Below, piece by piece: positions 1 through 9,118 of a stretch of 64,000 nucleotides of DNA (position 1 is the first letter of the stretch; each line of letters opens with the position of its first letter). Both the position numbers and the translations under genes were made by a program. Below the pieces are notes generated by a model. It was not told where the DNA came from. It did no database searches and saw only the letters and a program-made list of their open reading frames with translations. The DNA lies in contig NZ_LMEY01000005.1 of the NCBI RefSeq assembly GCF_001426665.1, positions 1 through 64,000 of the forward strand, in the 5' to 3' direction. This stretch comes from Rhizobium sp. Root1334 (GTDB taxonomy: Bacteria > Pseudomonadota > Alphaproteobacteria > Rhizobiales > Rhizobiaceae).

Positions 1-1370
1 AAGCTCTGGGCAAAGCGCACCGCCAAGGAGCGGGCGCAGGTACTCAAGCGCTGGTACGAGCTCATCATCGAAAACGCCGACGATCTGGCGCTGATCCTGA
101 CGACCGAGCAGGGCAAGCCGCTGGCGGAGGCGAGGGGCGAGGTCGTCTCCAATGCGGCCTATCTCGAATGGTTTGCGGAGGAGGCAAAGCGCATCGACGG
201 CGATATCATTCCCGGTCCCAATGCCGGCCAGCGTATAATGGTGCTGAAGCAACCGGTCGGCGTCTGCGCGGCGATCACGCCGTGGAATTTCCCGAACGGC
301 ATGATCACCCGCAAGGCAGGCCCGGGTCTTGCCGCTGGCTGCAGCATGATCCTTAAGCCCGCTTCGCAGACGCCGCTGTCTGCCCTAGCGCTCGCCGTTC
401 TTGCTGAGCGAGCCGGCGTGCCGAAGGGCGTGTTTTCTGTTGTGACCGGTGAGGCCAAGCCAATCGGGCTTGAGTTCTGCCATAATCCGAAGATCGCCAA
501 GATCACCTTCACCGGCTCCACTGGCGTTGGCCGTTGGCTGATGAAGGAAGCGGCTGATGGCATCAAGCGCCTGTCGTTGGAATTGGGCGGCAATGCGCCC
601 TTCATCGTTTTCGACGACGCGGATCTCGACGCTGCCGTCGAAGGAGCGATGATCTCCAAATTCCGCAATGCCGGCCAGACCTGCGTCTGTGCAAACCGTA
701 TCTACGTGCAGGAGGCCGTTGCTGCAGCCTTCACCGAGAAACTACTCGTGCGGGTATCAGCCCTTGCGCTCGGTCGCGGCACTGAAGCTGGCGTCAGCCA
801 GGGGCCGCTGATTGACGAGAAGGCCGTGGCGAAGATGGAAGAGCATGTCGCCGATGTGCTCGCAAAGGGCGGGACCGTGCTGGCCGGCGGCAAGCGCAGC
901 GCCCTCGGCGGCACATTCTTCGAGCCGACGGTCGTGACCGGCGTGACACAGTCGATGAAGGTGGCGAGGGAGGAAACCTTTGCGCCGCTGGCGCCGATTG
1001 TTTCCTTCAAGGACGAGGCAGACGTCATTGCCATGGCTAATGATAGCGAATTCGGTCTCAGGTGGCGAGGGAGGAAACCTTTGCGCCGCTGGCGCCGATT
1101 GTTTCCTTCAAGGACGAGGCAGACGTCATTGCCATGGCTAATGATAGCGAATTCGGTCTTGCCTCCTATTTCTATGCCAAGGACATGGCTCGGATCTGGC
1201 GCGTTGCGGAAGCGCTCGAAGCGGGCATGGTCGGGGTCAATACCGGCATGATCGCCAACGAAATGGCACCCTTCGGGGGCATCAAGCAATCTGGCATCGG
1301 CCGGGAGGGCTCGAAGTACGGGATCGAGGGGTTCCTTGAACTGAAATACGTGGCTCTTGGGGGAATGTAA
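1..1370 (+). pseudogene. gabD: Succinate-semialdehyde dehydrogenase, 5' end outside window, frameshifted
   Basis: This is an NAD(P)-dependent aldehyde dehydrogenase of the succinate-semialdehyde type, which would oxidise succinate semialdehyde to succinate in GABA degradation. The reading frame is already open at base 1, so the start lies upstream. The active-site segment is intact: LELGGN with the general-base Glu (codon 580-582) and GQTCVC with the nucleophilic Cys (codon 682-684). A 101-bp tandem duplication at about 959-1159 shifts the frame. After it, the true C-terminus (ending [15 protein letters not shown], stop at 1368-1370) is read in a different frame, while the original frame runs on with nonsense to 1251. 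The protein is therefore probably inactive, unless the duplication is an assembly error. Confidence 0.88.
959..1159. repeat. 101-bp tandem duplication inside gabD
   Basis: Bases 959-1058 recur without a mismatch at 1060-1159, with one extra C at 1059, so the unit is 101 bp. Because 101 is not a multiple of three, the second copy shifts the dehydrogenase frame. The lack of any difference between the copies suggests a very recent event or an assembly or sequencing artefact. Confidence 0.95.
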
Positions 1371-1483
1371 TTGTCGCCACCAGGCCCCAATCACCCGATT
1401 GCCGCGTTGGCCGGCAGTGGGTGTCGCCCGAAATATGGGGCTAGATGAAACCGGACACTGGCATAAAAAAGGATAGGATTTTG

Positions 1484-1600
1484 AGTTCCATAAATAGGCT
1501 CTGGCAAACTCGTCGCGGATTGCTGTTGCTCAGATAAGCGCGGTTATGCGTCGACGCCGAAACAGTGTCGATTGTTCGATTCCTTTCAAGTCGGCCTAGG
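1484..1600 (+). repeat. Dispersed tRNA-like repeat, copy A (diverged)
   Basis: The gap 1371-1698 has no gene. It holds an element starting AGTTCCATAAATAGGC (1484) and ending TTCGATTCCTTTCAAG-TCGG (to 1600). The same two end motifs flank the copies at about 18.56 kb and about 48.98/50.18 kb. The TTCGATTCC core resembles the T-arm box of a tRNA, but no full cloverleaf can be drawn. This copy is the most diverged of the three; its middle does not align well with the others. Confidence 0.5.
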
Positions 1601-1698
1601 TTTGATGGAGCGGACCAACGGTTCCAATCTAATCGTGTTGGGCAGATGACGGCGGTGATTTATTCCGGCATTATCCTTTCCATGTTCCGCCCGTCCAC

Positions 1699-2709
1699 GC
1701 TCTGTCAAAAGGCGATCTGACGTTCCAGCTTGTCGAACGTTTTGCCACAGACTTTGAAACTCTGCGCGCCGACTTCAACTCCACCGTCGGTCAACTGTCC
1801 GAAACCCTGCGCGCTGTCGCTGACGCGACCGGGGCTATCGACAATGGCAGCCGCGAAATCAGCAGCAGTGCCGACGACCTTTCCAAGCGTACGGAGCAGC
1901 AAGCCGCTTCTCTGGAAGAAACTGCGGCTGCTCTTGATCAGATCACCGTCAATGTCGCCAACTCGTCCAAACGTGCTGACGAGGCTCGCAAGGTCGCAGT
2001 CCTCGCCAATGAAAGTGCCGCCCAGTCGGGCATGGTTGTCGCCAACGCGGTGGATGCCATGCAGAAAATCGAGCAGTCCTCGAATGAGATCTCCAACATC
2101 ATCGGCGTAATCGACGAGATCGCCTTCCAGACCAACCTTCTGGCCCTGAACGCTGGTGTTGAAGCCGCTCGTGCCGGCGATGCAGGCAAGGGCTTCGCGG
2201 TCGTAGCACAGGAAGTCCGTGAACTTGCCCAGCGCTCTGCCAAGGCCGCCAAGGAGATCAAGGACCTGATCCGCAATTCGTCTGTTCAAGTGCAGAGCGG
2301 CGTCAAGCTGGTCAGCGATACCGGCGATGCCCTGAAGACGATCGAGCAATATGTCATCACCATCAACCAGCACATGGACTCGATTGCGACATCTGCGAAA
2401 GAGCAATCTGTCGGGCTGGGAGAGGTCAACACGGCCGTCAACCAGATGGACCAGGTGACCCAGCAGAACGCCGCCATGGTTGAAGAGACGAGTGCCGCTG
2501 GCGCAACACTTGCCAACGAAAGCGGTCGCCTGCGGGAATTGATCTCACAGTTTCAACTCGGCGGCGCACTTCGACAAACTGCTTTTGCCATGAAGGTGGC
2601 CAATACCCATCACCGTCCGGTTGCATCTCCTGCAAAGCGGTTGGTGGGCAAGGTCGCAAGCGCCTTCTCGGGCAATGCAGCGGTCAAGGAAAGCTGGGAG
2701 GAATTCTGA
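1699..2709 (+). pseudogene. Methyl-accepting chemotaxis protein, C-terminal signalling part only
   Basis: The frame joins recognisable receptor sequence at [11 protein letters not shown] (about 1699) and continues through a complete cytoplasmic signalling domain, with the hairpin tip [21 protein letters not shown], to the stop at 2707-2709. Nothing upstream resembles a sensor, transmembrane or first HAMP segment, and no convincing start codon or ribosome site precedes the homology, so this is a 5'-truncated receptor gene. An internal start near 2032 could still give a soluble fragment. The protein ends in SWEEF, a W-x-x-F tail of the kind that tethers adaptation enzymes. It overlaps cheW by one base (TGATG), so the pair was one operon. 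Confidence 0.8.
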
Positions 2710-3191
2710 TGGCCTTTCCAGGTAACCCGGCAATCGCCACAGGCGACACGTTTGAAATCATTGCCTTCAGGCTGCACGATCAGGAATTCTGTGTACGCAC
2801 CCGAACCATCCGCGAGATTCGCGGATGGGGGCCTGCAACGCCGGTCCCACATGCTCCTTCCGATGTTATCGGGGTGATGAACCTGCGTGGAACAGTGATC
2901 CCAATCATCGATCTTGCCAACAAGCTCGGCATGAAAAGTACGGAGCCCATCGAACGCAGCGCGATTGTAGTGGCAGAAGTCCACGGAATGGCTATGGGGC
3001 TGGTCGTTGACCGGGTTTCCGACATTTTGACGATCCCCGGAAACCTGCTGCAGCCTGTTCCAGAGATCAGCATGTCCCACGGTATGCGTTACGCAGAAGG
3101 GATTATCACGCAACCTGAAGGCATGATCTGCTTCCTCAATCTGGAGCGTATGTTCGAACAGGTCACAGTGATAGAAATGGCAGCTGCCTAG
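2709..3191 (+). CDS. cheW: Chemotaxis coupling protein CheW
   Basis: CheW links chemoreceptors to the histidine kinase CheA in the cytoplasmic array. The 160-residue product is a single CheW domain of usual length, with the typical IAFRLHDQEFCV strand near the start, VIGVMNLRGTVIPIIDL in the middle and GLVVDRVSDIL before the C-terminal strands. Its ATG overlaps the stop of the truncated receptor (TGATG), implying translational coupling. With the receptor's 5' part gone, its original promoter may be lost. No cheA, cheY, cheR or cheB is present nearby. Confidence 0.93.
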   Translation: MAFPGNPAIATGDTFEIIAFRLHDQEFCVRTRTIREIRGWGPATPVPHAPSDVIGVMNLRGTVIPIIDLANKLGMKSTEPIERSAIVVAEVHGMAMGLVVDRVSDILTIPGNLLQPVPEISMSHGMRYAEGIITQPEGMICFLNLERMFEQVTVIEMAAA

Positions 3192-3342
3192 GTGGCCAGC
3201 GCCGTTAGTTTATGATCAGCTCTCAGGGCAAATCAACAGCTCTGTCCAGTCTTGAATACAAATGTTCCGACGTTATGGCGCGCAGGTGCGTACGGCCGTG
3301 TCGCCAGTTGTTTATCTACCCTTCGACCTCAGGCTGGGCACC

Positions 3343-4173
3343 TCATTCTCGTTTAAATATGGAGAGGACGCGTCTCGTAGCTTCAACGACGGGATCGTGA
3401 GTTTCCTTCAGAATCGAGACCCTGTCAAAACGAGAAAGATCACGATTTACGGCCGAACGCAAAGCCTCACCAAATGCCATGCGCAATTCCGTGCCGATGT
3501 TGAACTTGCAGATGTTCGATTCCAGGGCGAGCGTCCGGCGCTGTGCCAGAGATACGCCGGAGCCGCCATGAACGACCAGCGGAACTCTTGTCGCCGCCTC
3601 AATGGCCCTGATCCGTGCTTCGTCCAGTACGCCGCCGGTGGACTGTTGCAGATGCAAATTGCCGACAGAGATTGCCATTGCATCCACACCGGTATCCCTG
3701 GCAAATTGGGCGGCCTCCACGGGATCCGTTCCAGAGGAAACTTCGCCGCCGGCATAACCGACAAAGCCGATTTCACCCTCGCACGAAATCCCGGCCGCAT
3801 GCGCCATTTCGGCGATCGCTGCCGTCTCATCGATGTTCTGGCGCAGAGGTTTTCGCGACCCGTCGAACATCAGCGACGTGAACCCCGCATCCAAAGCTTC
3901 TCTGCATTCCTCGTAGCTATAGCCGTGGTCAAGATGTGCCACGACAGGAACAGAGGCGCTTTCGGCGAGGTAGCGGAACATTTTGCCCAGAATCGCAATG
4001 GGCGTGTGAGCGCGGCAGGAGGGGCCTGCCTGCAGGATCACCGGCACGCCTTCGACTTCGGCTGCGGCCACATAGGCACGCATGTCCTCCCAGCCCAGGG
4101 TGACCAGGCCGGCGACGGCATATCCGTCTCTGAGCGCAGGCTGCAGCACATCCGAGAGCGTGGCGAGGGTCAT
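3343..4173 (-). CDS. iolJ: Class II aldolase, probable 6-phospho-5-dehydro-2-deoxygluconate aldolase
   Basis: This is a zinc-dependent class II aldolase of the fructose-bisphosphate/tagatose-bisphosphate family, 276 residues. The metal-binding AHLDHG motif is near residue 80, and the phosphate-binding VHGGSGV and KFNIGTELR segments follow. Family membership alone does not fix the substrate. Its place as last gene after iolD, iolC and iolB points to cleavage of 6-phospho-5-dehydro-2-deoxygluconate to dihydroxyacetone phosphate and malonate semialdehyde. The ATG overlaps the iolB stop by four bases (ATGA). Confidence 0.85.
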   Translation of the reverse strand: MTLATLSDVLQPALRDGYAVAGLVTLGWEDMRAYVAAAEVEGVPVILQAGPSCRAHTPIAILGKMFRYLAESASVPVVAHLDHGYSYEECREALDAGFTSLMFDGSRKPLRQNIDETAAIAEMAHAAGISCEGEIGFVGYAGGEVSSGTDPVEAAQFARDTGVDAMAISVGNLHLQQSTGGVLDEARIRAIEAATRVPLVVHGGSGVSLAQRRTLALESNICKFNIGTELRMAFGEALRSAVNRDLSRFDRVSILKETHDPVVEATRRVLSIFKRE

Positions 4174-5012
4174 TTGAACTTCGCGATCATATCCTTGATT
4201 CCGGGGATCGTTTCCAGCTGCGCCGAGTGGGAAGGCTGGAAATACTGGACCAGCGATCTTTGGCTAAGGCCCGCCAGAATGGTAAAATAGTACATTTCGT
4301 ACCCTGGAAGCACTGCGCAGGGATGATATCCCTTGTCGATGCAGATCGTCGATCCATCGACAATGTGATAGGCGTCCCCCGGCTTGCCATCTTCTCGCTG
4401 CAACATCTGAACGCCCGAACCATGATTGGGCATGAAGCGAAAGTTGTAGGTCTCGTCGTGTCTGGCTTCCAGCGGCAGGCGATCGGTGTCGTGCTTGTGA
4501 CTGGGAAAACCCGACCAGCCACCCTGACCGACGGTGAACAATTCGCTGACAAGCAAACGTCCCACCTTGCCGTGATATTTCGTGCCCAGGATATGCTTGA
4601 TCTTGCGGTGGGTCTTGGTTTCGTCACTGCCATACTGGACCATGTCGATGTCAGCGCTGCGGACATCGAAAGGTTCCAGAACCTTGTCGTATAGCGCGCC
4701 CGCGACGAAGGTTTCCGTGGCCTCGGATGTGCAGACGATCGTCACCCTGGCGCCAACGGGCACATAGACGCCCTGGGGCTCGCCGTCCCAAACATCGACG
4801 CCCCGGTTGCCGACGTCGGCAAAGTGAACGCCCTCGACAGTAACCTCCACCGTACCCGTCGCCGGCACGATGCAGGTCTCGTATCCCGGCACCTGATACT
4901 CGAAAGCATCGCCCCTCTTCAGCTTGACGATGTTGAAATAGTTGAGTGGAACCAGAGCATCGCCGATGTCGACAATCGGTCTGTTGGCATTGTCATAGGG
5001 CGCGATGTGCAT
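4170..5012 (-). CDS. iolB: 5-deoxy-glucuronate isomerase
   Basis: IolB converts 5-deoxy-D-glucuronate to 5-dehydro-2-deoxygluconate in inositol breakdown. The 280-residue bicupin matches the family in length. It carries the histidine-rich metal segment FPSHKHDTD followed by HDETYNFRF, and the C-terminal YHPCAVLPGYEMYYF signature. The gene starts at ATG 5012, 12 bases after the iolC stop, and overlaps iolJ by four bases, so all four genes are probably read from one message starting upstream of iolD. Confidence 0.93.
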   Translation of the reverse strand: MHIAPYDNANRPIVDIGDALVPLNYFNIVKLKRGDAFEYQVPGYETCIVPATGTVEVTVEGVHFADVGNRGVDVWDGEPQGVYVPVGARVTIVCTSEATETFVAGALYDKVLEPFDVRSADIDMVQYGSDETKTHRKIKHILGTKYHGKVGRLLVSELFTVGQGGWSGFPSHKHDTDRLPLEARHDETYNFRFMPNHGSGVQMLQREDGKPGDAYHIVDGSTICIDKGYHPCAVLPGYEMYYFTILAGLSQRSLVQYFQPSHSAQLETIPGIKDMIAKFK

Positions 5013-5024
5013 GGGATGGTCCTT

Positions 5025-6002
5025 TCAGGCGGATGTAACGCCGGGATGTGCGGACAGGAAGGCTTCCAGCTCGGCGACGAAGGGCATGGCGGGTGCGCAT
5101 CCGGGCTTTGCAACAACGATCGAAGCGCATGCCGATCCGCGCAGGATGGCCTCTCGCATCGGGCGTCCTTCACCGAGCGACGCCAGAAATCCGGCCAGAA
5201 AGCTGTCGCCGGCGCCCGTTGGTTTCAAGGCGGTCACGGGGAATATGCCGGTGCGGATTTCCCCTCCTTCAGCAAAGGTGATCGAGCCGTCCGGCCCTCG
5301 TTTATAGACGACAATGGTGGCACCGGCGTCCCGCAGTGCGCGGGCTTTCTCCAGGCCTTTGTTGATGTCTCCGGCCATGAAGCCGAACTCCTCGTCATTG
5401 CCGACGATGACATCCGACAACTCTGCCGCGCGCGACAGCACGTCTTGAGCAATTGTCGAAGACGGCCAACTGTAGGGGCGGTAGTCGACGTCAAGGATGA
5501 TGGGGACGCCAGCGGCGCTGGCCAGTTCAAATGCGCGGAACGCTGCACGACGCGAGGGTTCGGCTGAAAATACGGTGCCCGTGGTGATCAGCCCGCCGTA
5601 GGCCGTATAGTCCACGGCTTCGACATCGGCGACCGTCATCTGGAAATCGGCGGCATTGTTCCGGTAAATGACCGACTGATGCTCGTCCATCCGTGTTTCA
5701 TAGACAGCAAGCGAGGTGCGTACTTCCCCCTTGATCGCTGTCACATGGCGACGGTCGATGCCGTAGTGATCGAGTTGGTCCAGGCAGTACCAACCGATGG
5801 AATCGTCCGAAACCGTGGTTAGCAACGCAGCCTTGCAGCCCAGCTTGCAGAGCCCGGCGGCGATATTGGCGGAGGATCCTCCCATGGCAACCATCATCGC
5901 CGTCGCATCCCGCGTTCGGGCGCCGGCTGGTGAAGGGGTCAGGTCCATTCCGACCCGCCCGATGACCAGAAATGCTTTGCTTGCGATCCGTTCGAGCCCC
6001 AT
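5025..6002 (-). CDS. iolC: 5-dehydro-2-deoxygluconokinase
   Basis: A PfkB-family sugar kinase of 325 residues that phosphorylates 5-dehydro-2-deoxygluconate. The family signature GAGDSFLAGF, with the catalytic Asp, lies near the C-terminus, and the N-terminal substrate lid includes GGSSANIAAGL. I chose the ATG at 6002 (MGLERIASKAFLVIGRVGMD) because it overlaps the iolD stop as TGATG and begins exactly at the kinase fold. The open frame continues further upstream, but only as a shadow of iolD. Confidence 0.93.
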   Translation of the reverse strand: MGLERIASKAFLVIGRVGMDLTPSPAGARTRDATAMMVAMGGSSANIAAGLCKLGCKAALLTTVSDDSIGWYCLDQLDHYGIDRRHVTAIKGEVRTSLAVYETRMDEHQSVIYRNNAADFQMTVADVEAVDYTAYGGLITTGTVFSAEPSRRAAFRAFELASAAGVPIILDVDYRPYSWPSSTIAQDVLSRAAELSDVIVGNDEEFGFMAGDINKGLEKARALRDAGATIVVYKRGPDGSITFAEGGEIRTGIFPVTALKPTGAGDSFLAGFLASLGEGRPMREAILRGSACASIVVAKPGCAPAMPFVAELEAFLSAHPGVTSA

Positions 6003-7867
6003 CACACGCCCTTGCGCTGCAGATGCCGGGATGCTTCCCAGGCCCGATGGGCCTCGGTCACCGCTGGATCGTCGGAAATCTGCGGCGTACCGCATTCCCA
6101 CCAGGTGTGCCCCTCGCTCGTCCAGCCGTCATAGGGATCGACTTTCATGCAGATGACGCTGGTTTTCCGGGCGGCCTTTGCGCGTTTGAACGCGTCAGCC
6201 AATTCTGCGGGATTGGCCACCGTTTCGGCAATGGCCCCTTGCGCACGCGCATGGGCCTCGAAATCAACGGCAAAAGCCTCGGGAATTGTCGGGCAATCCG
6301 TCAGCAAATTGTTGTAGCTCTGGTTTCCGGTGTTGTTCTGCAGCTTGTTGATCACTGCGAAACCGCCATTGTCGAGGACAAGAATGATCAGCTTCTTGCG
6401 ACTGAGAACCGAGGAATAGATATCGGAGTTCATCATCATGAACGACCCGTCGCCTATGAAGACGATTGTATCCTGATCGGGCTCGCGCTCGGCCTGTGCG
6501 ATCCGGGCACCCCATGCGCCGGAAATTTCATAGCCCATGCAGGAAAAGCCAAACTCGACATCGATTGTGCCGGTTTCGAGCGTGCGCCAGTTTGCCGTTA
6601 CTTCGGCGGGTAGCCCGCCAGCGGCGGCCACCACGCGGTCGCGCTTGTGGCAGAGGTCGTTGACGACACCGATGGCCATCGCATAGGAGTTGGCCCTGTT
6701 GCCCGGGGCCACGTTCTGGGCGACGTAGCTGTCCCAGGCTGCGCGATGCGCCTGAGCGGCAGCGACCCAGGCTGCCGGAGCAGCATAATCCTTGAGCGCA
6801 TCTGTAAGAGCGAGCAGCGAGAGCTTTGCGTCCCCGACAACCGGAAGCGACCGATGCTTGCCGGCATCATGGCGCGCCGTATTGACCGAGATAAAGCGCG
6901 CTTCTTTTGAGAACGCAGTCCAAGACCCCGTTGTGAAATCCTGAAGTCTCGTCCCGACGGCGAGGATAACATCGGCCTCGGCAGCGATCGCATTGGCCGA
7001 ATTCGATCCGGTGACGCCGATCGGGCCGATGTTCAACGGATGTGTTGCGACCATATTGGCGCGCCCAGCAATGGTTTCCACCACGGGGATCCGGCGCGCT
7101 TCGGCAAAGGCAGTCAGTTCGGCAATCGCCCGGGAATATTGCACGCCACCGCCTGCAATGATCATCGGCCTTTTCGCTGTCCGCAGCAGCGCCACGGCGT
7201 CGGCGATTTCTGCCGCATCCGGGGTCTGGCGACGGATGCGGTGTACCTTCTTTTCGAACCAGACCGTCGGGTAATCGTAAACCCATCCCTGCACGTCCTG
7301 AGGCAGGCCGATGAAGGCCGGTCCACAGTCGGCAGGGTCCAGCATGGTGTCGATGGCGTTGGGAAGCGACTGCAGGATTTGCGCCGGATGGGTGATCCTG
7401 TCCCAATAGCGCACGACCGGCTTGAAGGCATCATTCACACCAAAGGTCGGGTCGCCGAAGTTTTCCATTTGCTGCAAGACGGGATCGGGCAGCCGGGTGA
7501 CATAGGTATCGCCGCACAGGAGAAGCATCGGCAGCCGATTGGCATGGGCAAGTGCGGCGCTGGTCAAAAGATTGGTCGTACCGGGACCGGCGCTGGCCGT
7601 GCAAAACAGAAAACGCAGCCGCAACCATTGTTTGGCATAACCCGCCGCAGCAAAACCCATGCCTTGTTCGTTTTGCCCCCGGTACAGCGGCAGTTCTTCT
7701 CTTGCCTCGAAAAGCGCTTCGCCGAGGCATGCGACATTGCCATGACCGAATATGCCGAGCCCGCCACCGCACAGGCGCATTTCCGCTCCATCGATCACAA
7801 TGAACTGGTTGGCCAGATAACGGATAATGGCCTGCGCCGTGGTCAGCCGAATGGTCTCTTCGCTCAT
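6002..7867 (-). CDS. iolD: 3D-(3,5/4)-trihydroxycyclohexane-1,2-dione hydrolase
   Basis: A thiamine-diphosphate enzyme that opens the inositol ring after dehydration. The 621-residue product has the three-domain layout of the acetolactate synthase superfamily, with the cofactor motif GDGSFMMMNSD starting near residue 472. The Glu-containing N-terminal segment LYRGQNEQGMGFAAAGYAK is also visible. ATG 7867 (MSEETIRLT) was chosen since family members begin this way and a GGGGAC stretch precedes it; a GTG at 7903 would add 12 residues. It is the first gene of iolDCBJ, and its promoter region carries a LacI-type operator. Confidence 0.94.
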   Translation of the reverse strand: MSEETIRLTTAQAIIRYLANQFIVIDGAEMRLCGGGLGIFGHGNVACLGEALFEAREELPLYRGQNEQGMGFAAAGYAKQWLRLRFLFCTASAGPGTTNLLTSAALAHANRLPMLLLCGDTYVTRLPDPVLQQMENFGDPTFGVNDAFKPVVRYWDRITHPAQILQSLPNAIDTMLDPADCGPAFIGLPQDVQGWVYDYPTVWFEKKVHRIRRQTPDAAEIADAVALLRTAKRPMIIAGGGVQYSRAIAELTAFAEARRIPVVETIAGRANMVATHPLNIGPIGVTGSNSANAIAAEADVILAVGTRLQDFTTGSWTAFSKEARFISVNTARHDAGKHRSLPVVGDAKLSLLALTDALKDYAAPAAWVAAAQAHRAAWDSYVAQNVAPGNRANSYAMAIGVVNDLCHKRDRVVAAAGGLPAEVTANWRTLETGTIDVEFGFSCMGYEISGAWGARIAQAEREPDQDTIVFIGDGSFMMMNSDIYSSVLSRKKLIILVLDNGGFAVINKLQNNTGNQSYNNLLTDCPTIPEAFAVDFEAHARAQGAIAETVANPAELADAFKRAKAARKTSVICMKVDPYDGWTSEGHTWWECGTPQISDDPAVTEAHRAWEASRHLQRKGV

Positions 7868-7953
7868 GTCCGAATGTCCCCGTTTGCCAAAGCGCGCAGT
7901 CACACTGCGGTCCGATTCCGGCTTGTCAAATATTGAGCCTTAGGATACGAATT

Positions 7954-7969
7954 TTGCAATCGGTTGCAA
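7954..7969. promoter_or_regulatory. LacI-type operator in the iolD / dehydrogenase divergent promoter
   Basis: TTGCAATCGGTTGCAA is a near-perfect palindrome with a central CG, as is usual for LacI-family sites. It lies 87 bases before iolD and 26 bases before the dehydrogenase start, so one bound repressor could cover both promoters. The same 16 bases occur at 12281-12296 in front of the lacI gene and transporter. Confidence 0.85.
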
Positions 7970-7994
7970 ACAAAAAGATTACACAGGGGGTGGG

Positions 7995-9098
7995 ATGTCG
8001 GAGATTGGGATCGGGATCATCGGTGGCGGCTACATGGGCAAGGCCCATGCCGTCGCTCTGCTTGCCGTGGGAGCGGTTTTCAACACGGCCCTTCGCCCGC
8101 GTCTCGAAATGGTCTGTGCCACGAGTGAAGACAAAGCCGAACACTATCGGAAGGCCTATGGCTTTGCGCGGGGGACTGCCGATTGGCAGGTGCTGGTCAG
8201 CGACCCCAAGGTCGAGGCCATTGTCATTGCGTCGCCTCAGGACACGCACCGCGCCATTGCCGAGGCAGCCTTTGCCCTTGGAAAGCCGGTTTTCTGTGAA
8301 AAGCCGATGGGCGCATCGCTGGAAGACAGCCGGGCCATGGTCGCAGCAGCTGAGGCGTCTGGATGCGTCAACATGGTGGGTTTCAACTATATTCGCACAC
8401 CGGCCAGCCAATATGCGCGCCAGTTGATCGCGTCCGACGCTATTGGCGATGTGACATGGTTTCGCGGCGAGCACACAGAGGATTTTCTCGCCGATCCGCA
8501 GTCACCTGCGAGTTGGCGCACGACGGGCATGGCAAATGGCACCATGGGCGATCTGGCGCCCCACATGATCAACGCAGCTCTTGCGCTCCTCGGCCCTATC
8601 CGAAGCGTCATCGCCGAAGTGGAAACCGTGCACCGGAACAGGCCCGGCGGTCCTGTCAGCAATGACGACCACGCGCAGATGATGTGCCGTTTCGACAGCG
8701 GCGCCATGGGGCAGATGTATTTCAGCCGGATCTCGACAGGCCGCAAAATGGGCTACGCCTATGAGGTCACTGGCACAAGGGGCGCGATCCGCTTCGATCA
8801 GGAGGACCAGAATGCGCTCTGGCTGTATCGTGCCGAAGGCCCGGAGGCCAGCCGTGGCTTTACCAAGATTTTGACCGGGCCGGCGCATCCGGATTATCTG
8901 CCATTCTGCCAGGGACCGGGACATGGCACCGGATATCAAGATCAGATCATCATTGAGGCTAAGGATTTTCTCGAGGCCATCCATAACAGGGTGGCGGCCT
9001 GGCCGACCTTTCGTGAGGGAATGATCGTCAACCAGATTATCGCTGCTGCGCTGGCCTCTTCCACAAAAAAGACCTGGCAGGACGTCGCTGCGTTCTAA
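7995..9098 (+). CDS. Gfo/Idh/MocA family oxidoreductase, probable inositol dehydrogenase
   Basis: An NAD(P)-dependent sugar or inositol dehydrogenase of 367 residues. The Rossmann motif GIIGGGYMGKAHA is at the N-terminus, the EKPMG motif with its conserved Lys is near residue 100, and GDLAPHMIN carries the likely catalytic His. The first gene of an operon divergent from iolD, it probably oxidises an inositol isomer (or a related cyclitol) to the inosose that feeds the pathway. A purine-rich stretch (AGGGGG, 7985-7990) precedes ATG 7995. Sequence alone does not settle whether it is a myo-, scyllo- or chiro-inositol enzyme. Confidence 0.85.
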   Translation: MSEIGIGIIGGGYMGKAHAVALLAVGAVFNTALRPRLEMVCATSEDKAEHYRKAYGFARGTADWQVLVSDPKVEAIVIASPQDTHRAIAEAAFALGKPVFCEKPMGASLEDSRAMVAAAEASGCVNMVGFNYIRTPASQYARQLIASDAIGDVTWFRGEHTEDFLADPQSPASWRTTGMANGTMGDLAPHMINAALALLGPIRSVIAEVETVHRNRPGGPVSNDDHAQMMCRFDSGAMGQMYFSRISTGRKMGYAYEVTGTRGAIRFDQEDQNALWLYRAEGPEASRGFTKILTGPAHPDYLPFCQGPGHGTGYQDQIIIEAKDFLEAIHNRVAAWPTFREGMIVNQIIAAALASSTKKTWQDVAAF

Positions 9099-9118
9099 GC
9101 AATTGAAAGGCTGCAGAA

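Noticed and set aside
238-1251. An open frame of 337 codons that could be called an intact dehydrogenase
   Set aside because: Its last 65 codons are a frameshifted reading of the duplicated segment; the true C-terminus is in another frame.
3262-4290. A 342-codon plus-strand frame opposite iolJ
   Set aside because: Antisense shadow of iolJ and iolB; the real genes have motifs and overlapping starts.
7040-7936. A 298-codon plus-strand frame across iolD
   Set aside because: It is the antisense shadow of iolD, with no domain and no ribosome site.
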